The notes under the pieces are model-generated. The model was not told the origin of the DNA and ran no database searches. It was given only the letters and a program-made list of their open reading frames with translations. Shown here piece after piece: positions 26,086-33,463 of a stretch of 64,000 nucleotides of DNA (its first letter is position 1; each line of letters opens with the position of its first letter). The translations under genes and the position numbers were made by a program. The stretch is from Alicyclobacillus mali NBRC 102425 (GTDB lineage: Bacteria; Bacillota; Bacilli; Alicyclobacillales; Alicyclobacillaceae), in assembly GCF_001570745.1 (NCBI RefSeq), contig NZ_BCSG01000004.1:62001-126000 (forward strand), read 5' to 3'.

Positions 26086-27313
26086 GGCGTCCGCGCGCAT
26101 CGTGCACAAGATCCCTGCCTGGGCGTGGTTTGTCGCGTGCTGCCTTGCGTCGCTGGCCATTCAGCTGGCGCTTGCCGCCACCACCCGCGGCTACGTGGCA
26201 GATCAGGCCATCTTTCTCCGCTGGGCGGAGGCCGTACGCACGGCGGGCCTGTCGCGCGCGTATGAGGCGGGCGGGATCGACTATCCGCCGCTCTACCTGT
26301 ACGTGCTCGACGCCTACGCGCGCCTTGCGTCGGCGCTGCATTTGGGCCTTCGCCCGGGTACGTTCTGGGCCAAGCTGCCCGGCATCGCCATCTACGCGGC
26401 GCTCATGCCCGCGATGTGGGCGCTGTCGCGGGGCATGCGAGCGGAGAAGCGCCGGTGGGCCATCGCCGGGTACTGCCTGAACCCGGTCCTCATCTTCGGC
26501 ACCGCGGTGTGGGGGCAGGTGGACGTCATCGACGCGACGCTCGCGCTCGCCGCGGTGTGGCTGGTGAGCAAGCGGCCGCTTGTGGCGGGCGTGGCGTTCG
26601 GGCTGGGTCTTGCGGCGAAATTCGAGACCATCGTGGTGCTGCCGGTGCTGCTCACCGCCGCGTGGGCGCAGCCGCCGCGCCTGCGCCGCCTGGGCCAGCT
26701 CGCGTGTGGGGCGTTGATGTCTCTCGTGCTTGTCGCCCTGCCGCTTTGGGGCGGAGGGCTTTGGCCCATGATTCGCTCTGCGTACATCGCCACGACCGGC
26801 GAGTACCCGTACCTCAGCATGAACGCGATGAATATCTGGTTTGATTTCTTCGACGCGTCGCCGTACGCGTCGGATCGCGCGCCCGCCATCCTTGGGCTCA
26901 CCTACAAGGAGGTGGGGCTCTCGCTTCTCGCCGCTGCCTGTCTGGCCGCCCTCGCGTATCTCGTCCGATCCCGTCAGGCCCTTTCCATCCGGGCAACGAG
27001 CGCCGCCGCGTTCGTCGGCTTCTCGTTTTTCATGCTGGCGACCGAGATGCACGAGCGGTACGTGGTGCTCGCGGTGACCCTCGTCTCATGGCTCGCCGCG
27101 CTCGACAGGCGGTGGCGCGCCGTGGCCACGGCGCTAGCGTTCAGCGCGTTCTGGAACCTGTGGGTCGTGTGTTTTGGCGCGGTGAACGCGCAGCAGGACG
27201 CGTGGATGGTCTACCTGAATCTCGCCGCGTACGGGGCGATGGGCGTGGTCATGGCTCGGGAGGTCATGCCTGGGCGCCGGGCCCGTCGGCCTGTCGCCGA
27301 AGCAACCGAATGA
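26078..27313 (+). CDS. multi-spanning GT-C-type mannosyl/glucosyltransferase-like protein
   Basis: This 411-residue protein has about ten membrane helices and resembles the DUF2029/PIG-M-like polyprenyl-sugar-dependent transferases. The first extracytoplasmic loop carries VADQAIFLRWAEAVRTAGLSR and GIDYPPLYLYVL, where acidic residues fit the GT-C catalytic site. Later motifs are GTAVWGQVDVIDA and FMLATEMHERYV. GTG 26078 is chosen because GGAGGGAGG at 26060-26068 is well placed and overlaps the YkcC-like stop. The acceptor is unknown; cell-wall polymer or glycolipid are both possible. The last 50 bp overlap the opposite-strand sirC gene tail to tail. Confidence 0.82.
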   Translation: MSEASARIVHKIPAWAWFVACCLASLAIQLALAATTRGYVADQAIFLRWAEAVRTAGLSRAYEAGGIDYPPLYLYVLDAYARLASALHLGLRPGTFWAKLPGIAIYAALMPAMWALSRGMRAEKRRWAIAGYCLNPVLIFGTAVWGQVDVIDATLALAAVWLVSKRPLVAGVAFGLGLAAKFETIVVLPVLLTAAWAQPPRLRRLGQLACGALMSLVLVALPLWGGGLWPMIRSAYIATTGEYPYLSMNAMNIWFDFFDASPYASDRAPAILGLTYKEVGLSLLAAACLAALAYLVRSRQALSIRATSAAAFVGFSFFMLATEMHERYVVLAVTLVSWLAALDRRWRAVATALAFSAFWNLWVVCFGAVNAQQDAWMVYLNLAAYGAMGVVMAREVMPGRRARRPVAEATE

Positions 27314-27818
27314 ACGAATCGCCGCCTGTTGTGAGATCATGTTCCAGCGCTTCGCGGAGGCGTTTCGCGAGACCGGGATTGGATCCACCGGTTGCGATGG
27401 ACACCGAAACCTCGCCGACCTGGACGACGCTTGCGAAGTCGAGATCGCTATCGGAAGCGTCGTCCGCCCGGTTGCACCAGATGCCGCGCACACGCGCCTC
27501 CTCGCGCACTGCCGCATTGACCTCCGCATCGTCCGTCGCCGCGACGGCGAGGGCAAAGCCGGCGAGGTCGCCGGGCCGGTAGGCGCGGTCGATCCACGTC
27601 ACCACGCCACGCTCGACGAGAAGGGCGGCCTCCGGTCCAAGCGCCGGGCTCACCAGGGTGACCTTCGCGCCAGCCTCCGCCAGCCGCCTGGCGCGCCTCG
27701 CGCCCACGCGTCCGCCGCCGATCACGGCGCATGCCATGCCGCGAGGCTTCAGCCAGACGGGGACCCGGTTCCAGGACGCGGCTTCGCGTCGGCGCGGACG
27801 TTCGGCAGAATGGGACAC
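27264..27818 (-). CDS. sirC: precorrin-2 dehydrogenase (siroheme synthase NAD-binding domain)
   Basis: This 184-residue protein oxidises precorrin-2 to sirohydrochlorin, second step of siroheme synthesis from uroporphyrinogen III. The Rossmann loop is CAVIGGGRVGARRARRLAEAG, and the middle segment LAVAATDDAEVNAAVREEARVRGIWCN is a family hallmark, followed by SVSIATGGSNPGLAKRLRE. The start is a GTG at 27818 with GAAGGGAG about 9 bp upstream. A separate SirB-like ferrochelatase is encoded at 32.0 kb and the methyltransferase at 30.6 kb, so the three activities fused in CysG are split here. The gene is divergent from cysH. Confidence 0.93.
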   Translation of the reverse strand: MSHSAERPRRREAASWNRVPVWLKPRGMACAVIGGGRVGARRARRLAEAGAKVTLVSPALGPEAALLVERGVVTWIDRAYRPGDLAGFALAVAATDDAEVNAAVREEARVRGIWCNRADDASDSDLDFASVVQVGEVSVSIATGGSNPGLAKRLREALEHDLTTGGDSFIRLLRRQADGPGAQA

Positions 27819-28107
27819 ACCGCATGCTCCCTTCAGGCGCGCCGCCCGACATCGACGGGCCTTCGATCCACGGGCCTACGGCCCTCATGCGCGGATCCGG
27901 CGCCTCCTGCAAATTTCCCCCTTCCATGATAGGTCACGCTCCTGCTTTCACCAAGCCAAAAAATCATCGCGATGGGGGCCAACCGTCCGACGAGCTCGCG
28001 CGAGACGCGCCTGTGTGCAAACTCGGCCGCGGACTCGGGCGCGGACGCCACGCAAGAGCTGGGCCGAGGAATCGGCCGCGTTCCGGCCCAATCACCCCAA
28101 AATCCGA

Positions 28108-28136
28108 TTGACATTATGGTTAAACGCGATTAACGT
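28108..28136 (+). promoter_or_regulatory. probable sigma-A promoter of the cysH operon
   Basis: A perfect TTGACA at 28108-28113 is followed after 17 bp by TAACGT at 28131-28136, a weak -10. A weak -10 with a perfect -35 suggests an activated or tightly regulated promoter. The transcript would start about 45 bp before the cysH GTG. Confidence 0.5.
28119..28134. promoter_or_regulatory. inverted repeat GTTAA-N6-TTAAC within the cysH promoter
   Basis: GTTAA (28119-28123) and TTAAC (28130-28134) form a perfect inverted repeat lying between the -35 and -10 elements. This position suits a repressor operator. A second palindrome, CCAATTGG at 28163-28170, lies further downstream. I cannot name the regulator; CymR- or CysL-type control would be the first to test. 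Confidence 0.42.
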
Positions 28137-28188
28137 GGAGATACGGTGGAATGTCGCATAAACCAATTGGAATTTGGGGTGAAGGTCC

Positions 28189-28893
28189 GTGGCTGTGACC
28201 CTGGAAGAGGCGGCGTGGATTGAGGAGTTGGCCGCGACGTACGAAGATGCGCAACCCGAGGACATCCTGCGCGAAGCGCTGCGCAGGGTGCCGAACATCA
28301 CCTTTGCTTGCTCGTTCGGCGCCGAAGACATGGTGATCCTCGACATGCTGATGTCCATTGACAAGCAGGCCGACGTGTTCTATCTCGACACGAATGTGCT
28401 GTTTCCCGAGACGTACGAGTTGATTGAGCAGGCCGTCGCCAAGTACGGCATTCCGAACCTGCACCAGGTGCTGCCGAAGCTCACGCTCGCGGAACAGGCG
28501 GCCCAATACGGCGACGCGCTCTGGAGCCGCAATCCGAACCAGTGCTGCAAGATCCGCAAGGTGGAGCCCCTCGCGGACTTTCTCGCTGGCTACGACGGCT
28601 GGATCACCGGCATCCGGCGGGAACAGGCGCCGACGCGGCGCAACGCCAAGGTGTTCGAGTGGGACGCGAAATTCAACATCGTCAAGGTCAATCCGCTCGT
28701 GCGCTGGACGGAGAAGGACGTCTGGAACTACATCGTGGAACGCGGCGTCCCCTACAACCCCTTGCACGATCGCAACTATCCGTCCATCGGCTGCCTGCAC
28801 TGCACGCGTCCCGTGAAGCCGGGCGAAGACCCGCGGAGCGGTCGCTGGGCCGGCTTCGACAAGACCGAGTGCGGCCTTCACGCGGATCAATGA
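28189..28893 (+). CDS. cysH: phosphoadenylyl/adenylyl-sulfate reductase (iron-sulfur type)
   Basis: This 234-residue enzyme reduces activated sulfate (APS or PAPS) to sulfite using thioredoxin. ITFACSFGAEDMVILDML is the nucleotide-binding start of the PP-loop fold. The paired cysteines NQCCKIRKV and CLHCTRPV mark the [4Fe-4S] type that acts on APS, often also on PAPS in Bacillus. The C-terminal TECGLH holds the catalytic Cys. The start is a GTG at 28189 with GGTGAAGG upstream; a second GTG two codons later is possible. Sulfite produced here is used by the sulfite reductase encoded 12 bp downstream. Confidence 0.94.
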   Translation: MAVTLEEAAWIEELAATYEDAQPEDILREALRRVPNITFACSFGAEDMVILDMLMSIDKQADVFYLDTNVLFPETYELIEQAVAKYGIPNLHQVLPKLTLAEQAAQYGDALWSRNPNQCCKIRKVEPLADFLAGYDGWITGIRREQAPTRRNAKVFEWDAKFNIVKVNPLVRWTEKDVWNYIVERGVPYNPLHDRNYPSIGCLHCTRPVKPGEDPRSGRWAGFDKTECGLHADQ

Positions 28894-28905
28894 GGGGGTG
28901 CGCGC

Positions 28906-30588
28906 GTGTCTGAGGAGAAGCTGTCGAAGGTCGAGATCATCAAGAAGAACAGCCGGTTCCTGCGCGGGCCGCTTCAGGAGGAACTCCAGAACGACGCGTC
29001 CCATTTCACCGAAGAGGCCGTGCAGGTGCTCAAGTTTCACGGCACGTACCAGCAGGACGATCGCGACCTGCGCCGGGAACTGACGAAGCAGGGCAAGGAA
29101 CGTCACTACATCATGATGATCCGCGCCCGCATCCCGGGCGGCGTCCTGAGCGCGGAGCAATACCTCGTGTTCGACCGCCTGGCCGACGAATATGGCAACG
29201 GCAGCATGCGCGTCACGACGCGCCAGACCTTTCAGCTCCACGGCGTACTGAAGCGGAATCTGAAGTCCACGATTCGCCGCATCAACGAGGCGCTCATCAC
29301 CACGCTCGGCGGCTGTGGCGATCAGGTCCGCAACACCGTCGGCTGCGCGCATCCGCACCAGGGCCCGTTCGAGGAGGCGGTCCGCCGGGACCTGCTCCGG
29401 CTCGTGGACGAGACGAGCGCCAAGACCAACGCGTACCACGAGATCTGGCTCGACGGCGAGCGGGTGGACCCGGAGGTCGATGGCGCGCGGGAGACGCTGT
29501 ACGGCGAAACGTACCTGCCGCGCAAGTTCAAGATTGGCTTCGCTTATGAAGGCGACAACTGCTCGGACGTGTACTCGAACGACATCGGCATCGTGGCCCA
29601 CCGGGACGGCGAGCGGGTGGCCGGGTACACGCTCCTCATCGGCGGCGGGATGGGGCGCACCGCGAGCGATAAGGAGACGCACCCGGCGCTCGCGAAGCCC
29701 TTTGCCTTCGTCACGCCGGATGAGCTCGTCGATGTGGTCAAGGCCATCATCACCATCCAGCGCGATCACGGCAATCGCGAGAACCGCAAGTTCGCCCGCA
29801 TGAAGTACCTCGTCGAGTCGCGCGGGGTGGACTGGTTCCGCGAGGAGACCGAGCGCCGTGTGGGGAAAAGGCTCGCACCGCCGCGCGAACTCGTCTGGCA
29901 CTCGTCGGACGATCACCTCGGACGCATCGAGGACGGCGACAAGGTGCACCTCGGGCTGTACGTGGAAAACGGCCGGATCGCCGACAAGCCAGGTTTTCCG
30001 CTCAAGTCGGCGCTCGCGGCCGCCATCGCGAAGTACCGCCCGACCGTGCGCCTCACGACGCAGCAAAACCTGATTCTGGCCAACCTCGCCCCCGAGGCGG
30101 CCGACGCCCTCCAGGCGGATCTCGCCGCGCAGGGCATCCGCCTGCCGGACGCGTACTCGCCCGTCAAGCTGCGGTCCATGGCCTGCCCGGCCATGCCGAC
30201 GTGCGGGCTCGCCATCGCGGAATCGGAGCGCGTGTTCCCGAAGGTCGTCGAGCGGCTCGAGGCGCTGCTTGCGGAACTCGGCCTCGCGGATGAGCCCATC
30301 ACCGTGCGCATGACGGGCTGCGCCAACGGGTGCGCGCGGCCGTACATCGCGGAGATTGGCTTTGTGGGCCGCGTCATCGGCAAGTACGACATCTTCCTCG
30401 GCGCCAACGTCGCCGGCACGCGCCTGAACGCGCGCTTTCGCGAGATGGTGCCGTTTGACGATCTCGTCCCGACGCTCCGCCCGGTGCTCGAGCTGTACCG
30501 CGACGAGCGGCTGCCCGGCGAGCGGTTCGGGGATTTCTGCCATCGCGTCGGGCTGGAGCGGCTGAAGGAAGCCGTCCCGGTCTCGTGA
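28906..30588 (+). CDS. cysI: assimilatory sulfite reductase hemoprotein
   Basis: This 560-residue siroheme/[4Fe-4S] enzyme reduces sulfite to sulfide. It shows the duplicated nitrite/sulfite reductase repeat: MRVTTRQTFQLHGV and VRLTTQQNLILANL, TVGCAHPHQGPF, and the cluster ligands CPAMPTCGLA and TGCANGCARP. TYLPRKFKIGFA and DNCSDVYSNDIG favour CysI over NirA. The start is a GTG with GAGGGGGTG just upstream. No cysJ flavoprotein gene is adjacent, so electrons must come from a ferredoxin or a partner elsewhere. The siroheme cofactor genes follow directly in the same operon. Confidence 0.93.
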   Translation: MSEEKLSKVEIIKKNSRFLRGPLQEELQNDASHFTEEAVQVLKFHGTYQQDDRDLRRELTKQGKERHYIMMIRARIPGGVLSAEQYLVFDRLADEYGNGSMRVTTRQTFQLHGVLKRNLKSTIRRINEALITTLGGCGDQVRNTVGCAHPHQGPFEEAVRRDLLRLVDETSAKTNAYHEIWLDGERVDPEVDGARETLYGETYLPRKFKIGFAYEGDNCSDVYSNDIGIVAHRDGERVAGYTLLIGGGMGRTASDKETHPALAKPFAFVTPDELVDVVKAIITIQRDHGNRENRKFARMKYLVESRGVDWFREETERRVGKRLAPPRELVWHSSDDHLGRIEDGDKVHLGLYVENGRIADKPGFPLKSALAAAIAKYRPTVRLTTQQNLILANLAPEAADALQADLAAQGIRLPDAYSPVKLRSMACPAMPTCGLAIAESERVFPKVVERLEALLAELGLADEPITVRMTGCANGCARPYIAEIGFVGRVIGKYDIFLGANVAGTRLNARFREMVPFDDLVPTLRPVLELYRDERLPGERFGDFCHRVGLERLKEAVPVS

Positions 30589-30610
30589 CGAATGTGAAGG
30601 AGGGGGCGAC

Positions 30611-32041
30611 ATGGCATACGGCCGTGTGGCGCTCGTCGGCGCCGGCCCCGGCCATCCGGGGCTTCTGACCGAGCGCGCCCGAGCGCTCGTCGAACAGGCG
30701 GATGTGGTGGTCTTTGACAGGTTGGTCTCGCCGCGCCTGCTCATGCACGCCAAACCGGACGCCGCGCTGTTGTACGCTGGCAAGGCGCCAGGCTGCCACG
30801 CGCTCGCGCAGCGGGAGATTGAGGCGATGCTCGTCGATTTGGCGCGCCATCACGGCCTCGTCGTCCGCCTGAAGGGGGGCGACCCGCTCGTCTTTGGCCG
30901 CGGCGCGGAGGAAGCGGCCGCGCTGCGCGAGGCGGGCGTGCCGTTCGAACTGGTGCCAGGCGTCACGTCGGCCGTGGCCGTGCCCGCGTTTGCGGGCATT
31001 CCGGTGACGTTGCGCGGCGTGAGTCGCTCGTTCGCCGTGGCGACGGGGCATGCGGGCGACGGGCTGCGGGCGCATCTCGACGCCCTCGCGGGCGCCGAGA
31101 CGCTCGTTCTGCTCATGGGCGTCGCCGAACTGCCGCGCATCGCGGAGGAGCTTCGGGCCCGGGGCGTCTCGCCCGACACACCGGCCGCCATCGTGGCGTG
31201 GGGCTCGCGCGCCAAGCAGCGGTCCCTGCGCGCGACGCTCGCCACACTGGCTGCGGAGGCCGAGCGGCGGGGCATCGGATCGCCCGCCGTGATCGTCATC
31301 GGCGACGTGGCGGCGGACGCGTCGCTCGGCTCGTGGTTCGAAGCCATGCCGCGCTTCGGCGAACGCCACCTTCTGTTCGCCTCCTCCATGCGCGAGGCAC
31401 TGGCGCACGCGGCGAAGCTCGAGGCCGAGGGGGCGGAGGTGCTCGCGCACACGTGGGATCGAGCGCAGAGTGTGCGCCTGGCCGAATTGGAGGCCGCTGT
31501 GTCCATGTCGGCGCAAGGGAAGCCGGTGGGCTTCGCCTTCCGCACGGCGCTCGGTGTCGAGATGTGGTTCTGCGCTGTGCAGCGCGCAGGGCTTGATCTG
31601 CGCCGGCTCTCGAGCCTCAAGCTCGCCGCCGTCGACGGCTACGTCACACAAGTCCTGCGCGATGGCGGCCTTGCGCCCGATGCCCGCTCGCTCGGCGAGA
31701 TGGCGCGGATGCCCGTGGAGGTGTGGTTCGCCGAGGTGCCCGGCTCGGGCCGCGACGCGGACGTGGAGGCGGCCTGCAGGGCGAGCGGCGCCGAGGTGCG
31801 GCCGCTTCACCTCCTGGGCCCGCGGCTCGCGCCAGCGGTGCCCCCACGCTGGCAGCCGTTCGTGCGGGCGTGGCGCGACATCGTCGCCGAATGGCTGGCC
31901 GAAGGTCCGGCCGACCTGTGGGCGCTCGGCGATCCCGCCCTGTTGCGCCCGCTCGCCGACGACGTGGGAATGGGCGGCGAGCCGCTGCGCCGCGCCGACG
32001 CGTTTGGACTCGCGGCCGCCGAGGCGGTGTGCGGCGCATGA
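30611..32041 (+). CDS. cobA: uroporphyrinogen-III C-methyltransferase fused to a uroporphyrinogen-III synthase-like domain
   Basis: This is a 476-residue two-domain protein. Residues 1-240 are a SAM-dependent methyltransferase: VGAGPGHPGLLTERA, VVRLKGGDPLVFGRGAEE, GVTSAVAVPAFAGIPVT and AAIVAWGSRAKQRS are all conserved. It makes precorrin-2 from uroporphyrinogen III. Residues about 250-476 have the size and position of a HemD domain, as in other Firmicute CobA-HemD fusions, but the match I can see by eye is weak and the domain may be divergent. ATG 30611 follows GAAGGAGGGGGCGAC. The stop overlaps sirB as ATGA. Confidence 0.9.
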   Translation: MAYGRVALVGAGPGHPGLLTERARALVEQADVVVFDRLVSPRLLMHAKPDAALLYAGKAPGCHALAQREIEAMLVDLARHHGLVVRLKGGDPLVFGRGAEEAAALREAGVPFELVPGVTSAVAVPAFAGIPVTLRGVSRSFAVATGHAGDGLRAHLDALAGAETLVLLMGVAELPRIAEELRARGVSPDTPAAIVAWGSRAKQRSLRATLATLAAEAERRGIGSPAVIVIGDVAADASLGSWFEAMPRFGERHLLFASSMREALAHAAKLEAEGAEVLAHTWDRAQSVRLAELEAAVSMSAQGKPVGFAFRTALGVEMWFCAVQRAGLDLRRLSSLKLAAVDGYVTQVLRDGGLAPDARSLGEMARMPVEVWFAEVPGSGRDADVEAACRASGAEVRPLHLLGPRLAPAVPPRWQPFVRAWRDIVAEWLAEGPADLWALGDPALLRPLADDVGMGGEPLRRADAFGLAAAEAVCGA

Positions 32042-32811
32042 CGGGCGGAGCGGGCAAGGTTCTGTTCATCGGGCACGGGACGAGGCTTCCAGGCGGAATG
32101 GACATGTGGCACCGGTTTGTGGACGATGTCGCGGAGCGCGCGGGGCTTGGCGATGAAGACGTGGCGCGCGCGTTTGTCGAGATCGCCCAGCCGGATGTGG
32201 CGGAGGCGCTCGTTCGGCTGGCCGCGGCGGGCGTGCGGCGCGTGCACATGGTGCCGCTCCTCCTCTTCTCGGCGGGGCACATGCGCGTGGACCTGCCGCA
32301 GGCCGTGGCGTGCGCGGAGGAACAGGTGGGGCGGCTTGACCTCACTTGGAGCCGGCCGTTCGGGGACGAGTCGGCGTTCATCGATGTGGCCGTCGATCGC
32401 GCCCAGGCGCTCGTCGCGCGCATGCCGGAGGGGGCTGGCGTCGTCCTGGTTGGGCGTGGCAATCGCGACGAGGGCGCGCAGCGCGCGTTTGCGGGCGTGG
32501 CGGAGAATGTGGCAGGCCGGATCGGCCGACCGCTTGTCCACGGCTACCTGGCTGGCACGGGGCGCTCGCTGGAAGGGGCGCTCGAGGACTTGTGGCGCAT
32601 GGGCTGCGGGCACATCGCCGTGGTGCCGTATCTCTGGTTTCCGGGGCTTCTCACCGAGGGACTTCCGCAGCGGGTGAACCGATGGCGGGGCGAGAGGCGC
32701 ATCTCGTTTCGGGTGGCGGAGCCGCTCGGGCGAGATCCGCGGCTGGTGTCGCTTGTGGCTGAGCGGGCGCGCCAAGTGGCGCACGGGCCTGCCGCCGGCA
32801 GCTCGGCGTGA
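32038..32811 (+). CDS. sirB: sirohydrochlorin ferrochelatase, SirB/CbiX family
   Basis: This 257-residue chelatase inserts iron into sirohydrochlorin, completing siroheme. It has two CbiX-like halves: the first with VLFIGHGTRLPGG and MVPLLLFSAGHMRVDLP (metal-binding His), the second with VVLVGRGNRDEGA and IAVVPYLWFPGLLTEGLPQ. The ATG overlaps the cobA stop. With sirC (divergent) and cobA upstream, all three steps from uroporphyrinogen III are present around the sulfite reductase that needs the cofactor. A strong terminator lies about 70 bp downstream. Cobalt chelation cannot be excluded from sequence, but no cobalamin gene is nearby. Confidence 0.9.
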   Translation: MTGGAGKVLFIGHGTRLPGGMDMWHRFVDDVAERAGLGDEDVARAFVEIAQPDVAEALVRLAAAGVRRVHMVPLLLFSAGHMRVDLPQAVACAEEQVGRLDLTWSRPFGDESAFIDVAVDRAQALVARMPEGAGVVLVGRGNRDEGAQRAFAGVAENVAGRIGRPLVHGYLAGTGRSLEGALEDLWRMGCGHIAVVPYLWFPGLLTEGLPQRVNRWRGERRISFRVAEPLGRDPRLVSLVAERARQVAHGPAAGSSA

Positions 32812-32879
32812 TGGGGCCTCGTGAAAACGCACCTCGCGATGAGGCTCGTCCGCTTCACCCACCATCTGCTCAAGGAGGC

Positions 32880-32917
32880 GACCCTCTCGAACGAGGCAGG
32901 GTCCCTTTTTCCTTTTT
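32880..32917 (+). terminator. rho-independent terminator of the cysH-sirB operon
   Basis: GACCCT (32880-32885) and AGGGTC (32898-32903) enclose a further CTCG/CGAG stem. The hairpin is followed by CC, five T, CC and five T. It lies 68 bp after the sirB stop. Confidence 0.88.
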
Positions 32918-32949
32918 CATACCAGCATGCGAGACAGCCAGTGAGCATG

Positions 32950-32973
32950 AAAAAGGGGCTAGCCCCTGCCCCC
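32950..32973 (-). terminator. minus-strand terminator downstream of the Gly-Tyr protein gene
   Basis: Read on the minus strand, GGGGC-AGGGGCTA-GCCCC forms a hairpin followed by TTTTTC. It lies about 35 bp beyond the stop of the gene at 33009-33374. The flanking CCTTTTTCAT (32911-32920) and ATGAAAAAGG (32947-32956) are inverted repeats linking it to the opposite terminator. Confidence 0.75.
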
Positions 32974-33008
32974 TTCGAACGGATGGGCTTGGGGACAGCC
33001 CCATCGGC

Positions 33009-33374
33009 TTACCACCAGTAGCCAGGGTAACCGTAACCGTACCCATATCCATAACCGTAGCCGTAGTACGGGTACGGGCGGGCCATCGTCGCGCCGAGCG
33101 CCGTGCCGAGCGTGAGGCCAGTCAGGGCGCCGAAGGCAAAGTAGCCGACCGGCGCGTACACCGTCTCCACGTCACCGCTCGTCGCCTCGTTGAGCGTCGA
33201 AAACCGCTCTTCGCCCTGACCCGCCGCGTGGGCAATGGGGCGGACGTTGAGAAGATAGATGCCGTGATCGCGGACGCTGTGCAGGATGCCGTGATATCGG
33301 CGGCCGTTCACGTGGTGTACGATGACGGGTCGCCCGACGTATTGCTTCGCAATGGGATATAACGGATGTGGCAT
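33009..33374 (-). CDS. Sm-like-fold protein with a Gly-Tyr repeat tail, function unknown
   Basis: This is a 121-residue protein. Residues about 8-45 (QYVGRPVIVHHVNGRRYHGI then LHSVRDHGIYLLNV) have the beta-strand spacing of an Sm/LSm-like barrel, as seen in some spore-coat-associated Bacillus proteins. A Gly/Ala-rich hydrophobic segment follows (FAFGALTGLTLGTALGA). The C-terminus is a run of alternating Gly and Tyr encoded by 6-bp repeats, ending PGYWW. Such tails occur in adhesive or cross-linked coat proteins. ATG 33374 has AAAGGAGG 10 bp upstream. A longer reading would overlap purU and is rejected. Function cannot be assigned. Confidence 0.75.
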   Translation of the reverse strand: MPHPLYPIAKQYVGRPVIVHHVNGRRYHGILHSVRDHGIYLLNVRPIAHAAGQGEERFSTLNEATSGDVETVYAPVGYFAFGALTGLTLGTALGATMARPYPYYGYGYGYGYGYGYPGYWW

Positions 33375-33463
33375 GGCGAAACAGCCTCCTTTCGCTTCAG
33401 CGTATGCCACGCTGGCGGACGCCGAAGCGACAGCCGCCCATGCCACATCCTCGCGGCATGTTT

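Larger units (their letters stand above)
27819..28188. other. 370-bp divergent regulatory region between sirC and cysH
   Basis: No gene is seen here. Next to cysH the region becomes AT-rich and contains a TTGACA promoter element, a GTTAA/TTAAC inverted repeat and a CCAATTGG palindrome, listed separately. I looked for an S-box (SAM) riboswitch, because sulfur genes often carry one, and did not find its conserved core. The left half is GC-rich and shows nothing I can name. Confidence 0.5.

Noticed and set aside
27819-28188. S-box (SAM) riboswitch before cysH
   Set aside because: The conserved S-box core and terminator are not present.
28120-30783. An 887-codon frame antisense to cysH and cysI
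   Set aside because: Composition-driven antisense frame, low complexity and without motifs.
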